Shown: positions 55,094 through 64,000 of the stretch, one piece after another | Layout of the letters: each line of letters starts with the position of its first letter | Numbering within the stretch: position 1 is the stretch's first letter | From: Lentinus brumalis | Lineage: Eukaryota; Basidiomycota; Agaricomycetes; Polyporales; Polyporaceae | DNA: 64,000 bases | Direction: 5' to 3' | NCBI GenBank assembly: GCA_001792895.1 | Contig: MARA01000001.1 | Span: forward strand, 3,286,001-3,350,000 | The notes under the pieces: generated by a model | The model's database searches: none | What the model saw: the letters and a program-made list of their open reading frames with translations, nothing else | What the model was told of the DNA's origin: nothing | Position numbers and translations under genes: made by a program

Positions 55094-56601
55094 ATGGAGA
55101 AGACGCGACTGAAGCGGACGCAGTTTAGGGCGGGCCTTTTCGCGTCAGACCTGCAATTGGGCGCCTGCCCGCCCTTGCCTCCTCTTGACCTTGACCCCGA
55201 CCTCGACGCCGAGTTTCGTCTGCATTCCCTCCGCCTCGCCGCCTCCCTCGACGCGTACCCCATCACCCGCAGCCAGCCATGCCCGGGCGGCACTACTCCA
55301 AATTCATTCCCCCAAGCCTCGCCATGAGCGAGCTCGAGTGCCAGAAACTCGACAACGACGCTACCGACATGCTCATCGACAAGTGGCTCGAGCGGCCACA
55401 CCGCCCCGACTCCTACTACGACTGGTTCCAGCGCGTCCGCGAGCGCAAGCACCTGGCCAACGCCAGCGCCCGGCGCGACCAGGTTCTGCTCTGGAACAAG
55501 GGTGTCTTCGTCCCCGAGAACATCTTCACCCGCACGGTCGATACCGGCCGCCTGATACCCCTCGATCGCACATGGGTCACACATGTCTACCACCACCGCT
55601 CCATGAAGCGGCTAACCATGATGCCTGTCATATTCAGTATGGTGAGCCTCGCATTCAACCACCGCGCGCGAGCCGCCAAAATTTACAACCACCCCGCGCC
55701 CCCCTCTAGCTCCCGGAGTTGATGCTCCTCCGCGGCATGCACGACCGTGGCTGCGACGAGATATATGTGATAGTAACGGATCTCAAGAGACACGAGATGG
55801 ACCAAGTGACCGATTACTTCAAGTATGTCTGCCAGAATACTGCGCAGGGATACTGCAAGCCGAGCGTAGAACAGAAGATCAATCATGATTGTGAGTGGTT
55901 CGTTTACTCTCTGTCTCAGCACCCCCTCCCTTCCTCCTCCATTGCGCGACGAAGAAATCTCCATGTGCATATGCCAGAGCACTGTCCTGATATCCGTTCC
56001 AGACATTCTCCTTAACAACGCGCTCGACCGCCGCACACCATGCTTTCCCCAAATCGACCTCACCCTCCGCGCCATCCTGCACGAGAAGCGTCCACCGTTC
56101 ATCGTACTCTTCTCGCACCAAACCATGTCCTACTCCCAGATCCTCTTCGCCCATCCCTCGTTCGTCCCCTCAAAGGACATGTACTACGACTTCCCCAGCG
56201 GGTGCCCTAACCCCGGCTGTACGGACAACTGCTGCGAGCTTATTCGGTTCCCCAAGCTGGGTCCCGAGAACGCGGCCGTGCTCTCCCCGAGCTCGAGGAA
56301 GAAGGTCCGGTACCGTTATGGGCGACGGGCGCGTTCAAAGGAGATGTGCAACTGGATCGAGTGCGACGTCTGCTTCTCGGACGAGCGTGACACTCTACCC
56401 TCGAGCGGGTCCGAGGGCAGCAGCGAGGGCAGCGTAGAAGGCAGCGATCACGGTTCTGATTACAGTACCGGGAGCAACAAGGCGTTCACTGGACTTGTCT
56501 GCAGCCGCTGCAAGCTCGTGAAGTACTGCTCTGCGGACCACCAGCGCCGGGACTGGGAAGAACACAAGCGTGCATGCGCTAAGCCCCTCGGAGAGTCTTA
56601 A
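55094..56601 (+). CDS. MYND zinc-finger protein with an atypical finger, one apparent frameshift
   Basis: Starts at 55094 (MEKTRLKRTQFRAG). Near 55285-55287 one G appears to be missing, after which the frame continues as RHYSKFIPPSLAMSELE. If the gene instead starts at 55279 there is no frameshift. Intron 1 follows MMPVIFSM at about 55640 and intron 2 follows KINHD near 55890; splicing gives LPELMLLRGMHDRG, VIVTDLKRHEMDQVTDYF, ILLNNALDRRTPCFPQIDL and RPPFIVLFSHQTMSYSQ. The C-terminal MYND-like finger is CDVC, a Ser/Glu-rich insert of ~50 residues, CSRC, then KYCSADHQRRDWEEHKRAC. The fourth-pair Cys of the usual YCSxxCQ is His. MYND fingers mediate protein contacts; this full architecture recurs in uncharacterised basidiomycete proteins, and the function is unknown. 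Confidence 0.7.
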
Positions 56602-56989
56602 CGACTCAGCGGTATGTTGGACTGGCAGCAGAGGATACACTGTGCGTGTACGTTCGGACTGCATGGTTATTGTTCCTTGTTGCGCTCGATATGCCTTAAT
56701 TTGTAGCAGTGTACTTGCCTTCCGAAGTCCCGATGCCGTCGATATGTATCCGTATCTATTTACGAGAGCACACGACCCACTTTACGCCCCTCATCTTCTC
56801 TACATATACTTATGACATTCCATGTAGCCAGTCTTGCCGGTTCCCTACCTATCGTAGTCCTTATGTCGACTCCTCCGAATGCCATGCGCGCACGTGACCG
56901 ACGCGTCCCACGCCGACGCGTTTCCCTCGCTTCGAACACGAAAGTGGGAACTACTTGCCCTCCCACCACCAACGCCTCTGTTGTCGGCC

Positions 56990-59346
56990 ATGGCGAGAAA
57001 GGGCGTCCTGTTCGTATTGTTCTCGTGCTTTGCTGAGCTCGCTGTATGTGGTGGCATCGACCAGATTCGCCTCTTGGGCCCGCAAGCAGTCAATCTCTGG
57101 AAGCTCGAGGCCGCTCGCTCCCGCTCCCAGGCGCAAGGCACGCTTCTCGTCCAGGATGAGCAACACACGGGATACGCTCAGGAGAGCAAAAGCAAGCTGG
57201 CGAAGGAGTTCCCTGAGCAATGGTTCGAGCAGCCGGTGGACCACTTCGCGAAGGTGAACGAGACGGAGACGTGGCATCAGCGGTACTGGGTGAACACGCG
57301 GCACTATGCCCCGGGGCCGAACACACCCGTGTTTGTGCTGGATGGTGGGGAAACGTCGGGCGAGGATAGGTTGCCGTTCCTCGATACGGGCATTATGGAC
57401 ATATTGGCCAGGGCGACAGGTGGGATTGGGATTGTGCTCGAGCATAGGTGCGTGCAGTCGACTTGACGAGTGACTATTTGGCGAAGGTTGAACGTTGGAC
57501 GCGTGTTGCGCGGCACAGGTACTACGGTATGCGTGTGGCACCTTGATCGTCACATTGCTGGGCTGAGCGTACGCGTGGCTACTGTGTCCTAGGTCAGTCA
57601 CTGCCCGTCAAGAACCTGACTACGGACTCGCTTCGGTACGTTCTGAGCTATTACTCCAGAGACAGAATATCAATGTTGCTCTCATGTGCAGGTTCTTGAA
57701 CAATGCCCAGTCTGCGGCGGACTCTGCTCATTTCATGGCGAATGTCAAGTTTGACGGCATTGATGAAGACTTGACTGCCCCCGCTCATCCCTGGATATAC
57801 TATGGTGTACGCGAACCAGGACAGCATGAGTCTGCCACCAGTTTGCTGACGCTGAATTACCAGGGCTCTTATGCAGGTGCTCGTGCCGCGCACATGAAGG
57901 TCCTGTACCCCGACCTCGTCTGGGGTGCGATCGCTTCGAGTGGTGAGTTCTTGGCCTTGCAGCCGACCACACCAGTGTGCCTGATTTTTTGTGCAGGCGT
58001 CACACATGCTAGCATCGAGAACTGGGAGTACATGGACATTATCCGGCGCGCGGCTGATCGCGTGTGCTCGGGCAACCTGCAAGTCTCTGTCGAAATTATC
58101 GACTCGCTCCTCAGCAATCCGCTCACCCGGACGCCGATCAAGTCGCTCTTTGGAGTTGCTGCTCTGGAGCATGACGAGGACTTCGTGTCGCTGATCGAGG
58201 TTGGACAGCATGTTTTGTTCCATTCACCACAGAACCGGACTGCTGACAATAGAACCGGCAGAGCCCCCTTGGATACTGGCAAGCAAGAAACTGGGACCCG
58301 GAAGTCGGGAGCACGGGATGGGATACCTTCTGCGCAGCACTGAGCGGCAAGTTTGAGCGAGAGGCAACTGACATGGGCGCGGTGTCGTACGACGAGAGCA
58401 CCGACATGGTGACCATTGAAGGCGAGCTGATGGTGCCCGTGCCCGTCTACAACTATGCGAAGTACATCAAAGATGTCAGTAGTTGCGTGTCCCTTGCAGA
58501 GTCTCTACTCACGCTGACGTGCTTCCCTTCTCCCTCAACAGAACTTCGTGAGCCAATGTCCCGACGGCGCCGTCGAAGAGTGTTTCGGCACTTGGGACGA
58601 CAGCAAGTTCCACGACACGGGCCTCGACCAGACCTGGAGGCTATGGCTCTTCCAGGTTTGTACCGAGTGGGGATACTTCTCGGTGCGTCGCGGCCAGCAT
58701 TGTACCGTGCGTCACGCTGACAGTGTTACCAGACCGCTCCTCCAAAGGGCGTGCCTCGCATCGTCTCTCGTCTGCTTACGCTCGAGTACGAGTCAAAGAT
58801 CTGTCGCCAGGTGCGTCAGATGGCTCTCATTCCTTGCGCTCGTGTCTCATGCTAGCGCCATTGGCCGATTTAGGCGTATCTTCCAGGTAAACACTTTGCT
58901 GTGCCTGCACTCCCCAACATCACTGCCGTGAACGCACTGGGCGACTATGACATCGAGGCCGATCGGTTGGCTATAATTGACGGAGAAGGTAACGTAGGGA
59001 ATTTTATGGGAGTCATTGCTGTTCTGACAGATGCGCGCCCTACTATAAAGTGGATCCGTGGAGGCCGGTCACCCCGCACAGCGAGTACGCCCGCCCTCGG
59101 GAGGACAGCATCTTGAGGCCATTCAAGATCATCCGAGGTCTGTGAATGCCACTCTCTACATTTCGTCTAAATTTACCTTGGATCGTGTTTGCAACAGGTG
59201 GGGTACACCACTGGGACGAGAACGGGCGCAGCGACATTCTGGAGGAGCCCCCTCAGATCCAGATGATTCATGAGGAGATTGTCATCTTCGTGACTTCTTG
59301 GCTAGAAGACTGGGAGGCGGAGCACTCCTCACAGAACAAGCATTGA
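56990..59346 (+). CDS. Secreted serine peptidase, family S28
   Basis: Starts at the ATG at 56990 with a signal peptide (MARKGVLFVLFSCFAELAVC). About ten exons. Motifs: FPEQWFEQPVDHF, HQRYWVNTRHYAPGPNTPVF, LDGGETSGEDRLPFL, IGIVLEHR YYG, LRFLNNAQSAADSAHFM, YYGGSYAGARAAHMKVLYP (nucleophile Ser in GGSYAG), LVWGAIASS, SPLGYWQARNWDP, CPDGAVEECFGTWDDS, LWLFQVCTEWGYF, GQHFAVPALPNI, EVDPWRPVTPHSEY (catalytic Asp) and GGVHHWDENG (catalytic His), ending EHSSQNKH. All three catalytic residues are present and no frame break was found. S28 enzymes (PCP/DPP7 type) cleave after proline; a secreted fungal member would serve extracellular peptide digestion at acid pH. Confidence 0.85.
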
Positions 59347-59401
59347 TCCCGTATTGCGCACTATAACTTGCTGTGTATCCAATGGAGGACATTGTCGATT
59401 G

Positions 59402-59420
59402 TTTTTTTTTTTTTTTTTTT
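59402..59420 (-). other. Poly(A) tail of the LINE element (19 T on the plus strand)
   Basis: A run of 19 T lies 56 bp after the S28 stop codon and 235 bp beyond the stop of the LINE ORF. In LINE sense it is a 3' poly(A) tail and marks the right 3' boundary of the insertion. Confidence 0.75.
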
Positions 59421-59655
59421 GGTGGAGCGCATTGTGTCTCGAGCAGCATTTGTCCCCATAGGGGCTTGTCGTGCTTCTCATGGACAGCGAGTGCTGACCA
59501 GACGCGCTAGAAGGGTTACCCGAGGACCGTAGACCTCAGATGCGCCTTCGCAGAAAGAATAATTTACCACCGCGAGGAAATGCCATTACGCACACAGTGT
59601 GGGACTCGAAACGAGGGGAAATGCGGGTGCGCAGCTCAGAGGCCGCTGCGCACCC

Positions 59656-62600
59656 TCATTTCCCTCGTTTTATACCCACTAAAACCCCGCAATTTACAAC
59701 CCAGTTAGGAGGCAAGTTCTCTCCGTTTTCTAGCACAGGCAGCCAGATACGCTCCACCTCATGCGGTCGCATACCACTCTTGCCATGGGCAAGTGCCGCC
59801 GTCCGGCGATCCAACGCAAGTCTGGAGTCAAGAGCAGCGTAGAACCGGTTTGTTACTTCCCTTTCAGTGTGCTGCGTACCTTCATTCTGAATGACGCGCT
59901 CGCATCGCAGTTTCCATATTAGATGAAGGGTCTCTGTGCAGAGGATGCACCATAGGTGTTCGATTGCTGGCCTCCTGCCACCCTCAGTGGTGCGAAAGAC
60001 AGCGCAGGCTGCGCCGAAACTTGTTCCCCAGGACGGTTCCATCCATGCCGCTCCCGTGTAGGCCCATACGTTTTGCAGGAGCGTCCAGGCCGTGGACTGA
60101 CCCTCGGCGTTACACTCTAGGACAATGTGAGACATCGTCTCCACCTCTCCGCAAACTTGGCAGAACGCGCGTTCTTGCTTGTCGGCAGGCATGTTGGGTC
60201 GGAGCCAATGCGTGCCGATCATGTAGGCGTCGTGCACCGCCATCCACATGAATTGTGAGGCCTGCCGTGAGACATGCCTCGATCTGAGGGAGAGCCAGAT
60301 CGTCTCGTCCCGAATCTGGACCTGGAAGGCCGCCGTGACACCAGTCGAGATCCGGTTCATGTTTGCAACAGTTCTCGGGCGGGGGTCAGTTTTCGCGTCC
60401 TTTAGCGTCCTTATTGCTTTATAAGCTAACTTCTGCGTCAGGGCTTGCAGTTTGGCCCCGCTTATCGCGAAAGCCGGCTGGATCTCGCATGATAGATTGT
60501 CATCTGTCGCCTTTGCTGCGCCTGCGGCAGCCAGCTTGTCTGCAGCCTCGTTGCCTGGGTGCCCACTATGTCCCTTCACCCATCGGAATAACGAGTGCGC
60601 CGCTCTTGCGCGGATATTCGCGATTGTGGTTTTCGTGAGCGTGGCATTTTGCTGGAGTATGTAGCCCGTGTCTTCGTGCCGATGTCGCCACGTTGAGATT
60701 GAGTCTACAGTGGTTCTCGAATCCGTTTCAATGGTGATTCGGGTTCGACGGTCAGCTGCCCTCGTTGCGATCAGAGTGGCGGCCACTTCCCCAGTTTGGT
60801 TCGACTGTTCCAGCCATTCTGGTATTCTGAAGGCGCGGTTTTCAGCGTGGTTGACTCCGAAGAACACGCCTGCCCCAGCGCGAGCGTTTCTTTCTCCGTT
60901 ATTCAAGCACGACCCATCCGTCGCAATGACTATTGCCTGGCCGGTCTCGTGGAGTTCCATTGAGACTGCCTCGTTGTATAACGGCTGTGAGCTCGTGAAG
61001 AGCCTGAAGGCCTGGCCAATGTCGCCATGGGTTGTGACGCGCCTGTCGAAGGGTATGAGACTCTTGTCCAGACCCTCCCGCTTCAATTCTGACATGACTT
61101 CCTCCTCGTAGTCTTCCGGGTGTCTCACACGTGGGTCCCACTTCCCGGCAACGTGTTGAGTATCTCCCTTGCTCGCACGCCGCAGAGGTGGGGGTTAGTA
61201 CATTGCGCAGTCGTTCTAATGTGGACACAGCCTCGACACTTGCACGTTCTCCGCGGTCTATGTCCAGGGTTGCTTACACTCGCTGCGATCGCGCAGAAAT
61301 CACCTACTGTCATCGCCCGGTGGCTGTCTTGTAGGCAGGAGAGTAGCTTTGACGGGACCGTGAGGCGGCCTAGGCGGACTCGGTCTGCGTGCATATGGTC
61401 CCACATGGTCATCGCGTTTAGGATCGTTCTCGAGAAAGCTATGCCCTCGAGGCGTAGACCATATTTCTTAGCTACCATAATCATGCCTTGGATCTCAGCG
61501 GGGAGTCCTCGCGCCCTGGGCTTCCACTTCTGCAGAAAGGGGTTCACGCGCAGGGCAGGCAATCGCGGACGGCAGTCCTTCGTTACAAAGTTCGCCATGA
61601 GGTCATCCGCTAGGTATGCCCACAGCGGTCGGTCTTGGCTGAAGTCGAGATATGCCCGGAGCCACATTATATCGATTGCTTCGCTCCTCGTTTCTAGATC
61701 AAGCATCCCAAGTCCGCCCTTTGCAACGGGGAGGAAGAGGTGAGCTAGTCCGACGGGCGACCCGTGTCTATCATCCCAGATATACTCGCGAATGATCCTA
61801 TTAAGGCGTTTCAGCATTATATCTGGCATGCGTTGGACCATGGTGAAGAACTGTGTCATTCCTCCTACAATCATCTGAACCACATGCTTCTTTCCCTGGA
61901 TGGTAGCATGTCCGTTCTTCCACCTCGCGATAGCTTGCATGAGCGGCGGTCTCATGGCCACCATCTTGGTTAGGACAAGCGACCAGATATCAGTCTGCTC
62001 AACCCCGTTCCCGAAGAAAGCTCCTAGGATCCGCACCGCTTCGCCTTCCTGTGCAACATGAACGCCGCGCGGGTAGTTCTGCCAGGAGCCTGTTAGACGG
62101 TAGGTCTCGGCCATCTCTTCCCGGAAATCTTGGGACCCTAGCGGGATGATCTCCGTCTTGCTCATATTGAAACGTGCTTTTGCGGCCGAGCACCACGTGT
62201 CGAGGGCGGCCTGAAGGGTATGGAAGTCGTCGTTTCGCGACAGGTAGACCGTCGTGTCGTCAGCGAAAAGTACCGCCTTGAGCACTTCGTCGCACTTTGG
62301 GATGGGGAATCCAGCAATGGCCGACTTCCTTATCATGGCTGAAAGCGGTTCTATGGCGAGGTCAAAGAGGAGACACGATAGCGGGTCCCCCTGTCTAACC
62401 CCCGATAAATTCTGTACGAGGTGCTGAGGATGCCATTCACCATGATTCTTGTTTCTGCCTTCCCGTACAGGGATCTTATGATGCGGATGAAGCATTCTGG
62501 GATCTTGAACTTCTCGAGTACTCTCCAGAGGTAGTCGTGGGCGATTTTGTCATAGGCTTTCTCCTGGTCGAGGGCTACAATCGCGCCGTTTGCTTCGTTC

Positions 62601-64000
62601 GCCTCAGCCCAGCTCATCATCATTCGAGCCAGTTGTGTGTGGTTATGGATCTTCCGGCCTGGTACAAAGCCCGCTTGTGCGCGGTGAATGATGATAGGGG
62701 CGACGTCTGCAAGCCGGACTGCGAGTGTCTTGGTCAGTAGTTTATAATCTGTGTTGAGCAGCGTTATAGGGCGGTAGTTCACAACTCGCGTTCGCTCTCC
62801 CTTTTCCTTATAGATAGGCGCGATCCAGCCTTGCGCGAATTGGGTGCGGGGGGATACTCCGTGTATACGGATGTCCTCTAGTGCCGCCGTAATCAGCTTG
62901 ACGACGTCGAAGGCGCCGCGCTCCGGAAAGCGTCGGTCCTCCGAGAATCTGGCGTGGAGAGCTTTCCATACCTCGAAGGGGATACCATCAAGCCCAGGAG
63001 CTGTACCATTTTTTGCGAAGCGTAGCGACATCGCACATTCCTCATAGGTTATCGCGCCTCCCAGGGCTTCCGCTTGTTCGTGGTTTACTTCGGCCTCCAG
63101 GCTGTCGAGCGCAACCTTGATATCCTGCTCTCGTTCATCCGCAGGTTTTACTTCCGGGCCATCCTTTTGCACGTTCATGTGGTGTAGCCGAGCCATTTCT
63201 GCCATGCGCTTTGAGTCCGTCTCATATGTCTTCTCGCCTGACACTCCCGTCTGGTCTTCCTTCTCGAAAGCATTTATGACGTCGCGCGGGGCGCATTCCC
63301 GATGTAGTCTGGCCCAGTACTTAGTCGGCCGGTCTCCATACAGTCTGTGGGTGGCTCTCGAGTTTTGCTGTTGCTGTTTGAGTCGCTGCAGCTTGAGTTG
63401 CCGGATCTGCGCTGTTAATGCTGCAGCTTCTGCAACCTTGGTCTGCTCAGGGACCCCCCGATCCGCTTTAAGCTTCTTTAGAGCGTCCTCTCGTTCACGT
63501 ATGTCAGCCAGTAGCTTCGGGATGACTTCACGCTCACGGTGGCGTGCCATTTTCATAAGCTCCTCCTTGAATCGGAGGAGCACTGTTTGCGGATTATGCG
63601 CCTCCGTCCTGAGCCCCGTGTTCTCGAGCAGGGTTAGCTCGTGTATGGCAGTCATGCCTCGGCCTTTGATCCCTTTTGTAAGTTTCCGATCCTTGATGAG
63701 TCGCAAGGGGAAGATCGGCCGACCTGGACCTATCGTGGGTGCGTTCTCTGGTGTTAGTTGGACTAAGACCATGCTGTGGTCAGTCCTGACGCCAGCCTCG
63801 CGTATTGACCACTGTCGAGCTCCATCAAAGACCGCCGGCGAGACGTAGATTCGGTCTAGTCGTGAGAAGACGGCGTCGCGCCCGGTGCCTCTCTGGAAAG
63901 TATATTCCCTCGCAGTCGGGTGCGTTGTACGCCAACCGTCTGCCATCATGAGGCCTAGCTGTCGTTTGAGATCGTCGAGCGCGATTGTGGATTGGTCCGG
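59656..64000 (-). pseudogene. LINE ORF2: endonuclease end, reverse transcriptase, RNase H; two frame breaks
   Basis: Open to the window edge in frame. First the C-terminal part of an APE-like endonuclease (SRLDRIYVS, RTDHSMVLVQL). Then a coiled-coil-like basic stretch (DALKKLKADRGV) and the RT: FAKNGTAPGLDGIPFEVWK, VVNYRPITLLNTDYKL, AQAGFVPGRKIHNH, VALDQEKAYD, VRQGDPLSCLLFDLAIEPL and VLFADDTTVYL (catalytic FADD). Downstream are RNase H (ATDGSCLNNGE, TIETDSRTTV, WVKGHSGHPGNEAADKLA) and a CQVCGEVETMSHIVLEC cysteine/histidine cluster. The frame is lost at the CCCCC run 62399-62403 and at CCC 61144-61146; one added G (element sense) repairs each. Catalytic residues of RT and RNase H are intact. 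Domain order suits RNase H-bearing LINE clades such as Tad1 or I; the clade is not settled. Confidence 0.85.

Larger units (their letters stand above)
59402..64000 (-). mobile_element. Non-LTR (LINE) retrotransposon, 5' end beyond the window
   Basis: Minus-strand element with poly(A) at 59402-59420, a 3' UTR of about 235 bp, and an ORF with an endonuclease remnant at the window edge, reverse transcriptase, zinc-knuckle-like segment and RNase H. The element extends past 64000, so target duplications and full length cannot be determined. Confidence 0.88.

Noticed and set aside
1..64000. CRISPR arrays, bacterial operons or rRNA genes.
   Set aside because: No regularly spaced short repeats or rRNA-like sequence were seen; spliceosomal introns show the DNA is eukaryotic.

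Overview
The window is nuclear DNA from an agaricomycete (mushroom-forming basidiomycete) fungus, probably a wood-decay species. The evidence is many 45-65 nt introns with GT..AG ends, GC-rich coding sequence, an array of FunK1 kinases (a family expanded in Agaricomycetes), a class II heme peroxidase and typical basidiomycete retrotransposons. No species can be named from the sequence alone.

Layout. 1-1.3 kb: 3'-incomplete MULE-like transposase gene (minus). 2.6-4.5 kb: three-finger CCCH protein. 5.3-7.4 kb: 2OG-Fe(II) oxygenase-like protein with an altered metal ligand. 8.2-9.3 kb: tail-anchored heme oxygenase. 9.6-10.5 kb: short-chain dehydrogenase (minus). 13-33 kb: five FunK1 kinase genes, all minus, one of them split by a 5.9-kb Ty1/copia element. 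33.6-35.1 kb: a PA-TM-RING ubiquitin ligase. 38-51.6 kb: five more FunK1 genes, all plus. 51.9-59.3 kb: NAD(P)HX epimerase, secreted class II peroxidase, a MYND-finger protein and a secreted S28 serine peptidase. 59.4-64 kb: a LINE-type retrotransposon (minus) entered from its poly(A) end and running off the window.

The FunK1 array dominates the window: ten copies, five apparently intact (27.0, 38.2, 41.6, 44.6 and 49.0 kb) and five damaged. The minus group and the plus group are arranged as an inverted set around the RING gene. Individual copies on opposite arms are near-identical, and several share the same upstream flank, so the duplicated unit included the promoter. All copies have the same five-exon plan and a kinase core (Lys in FLKDTW, HRDxxxxN, DWD/DWE). 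Nearly all carry a short basic C-terminal motif. The array also shows birth-and-death: a copia insertion, a copy with its kinase core deleted, a copy with a small insertion flanked by a 10-bp repeat, and frameshifts.

Reading frames here are frequently broken by the loss of one base, very often in a G/C run, in transposons, in FunK1 copies and in conserved single-copy genes alike. Part of the apparent pseudogenisation may therefore be consensus error. All homology calls are from recalled family motifs; no database search was run.
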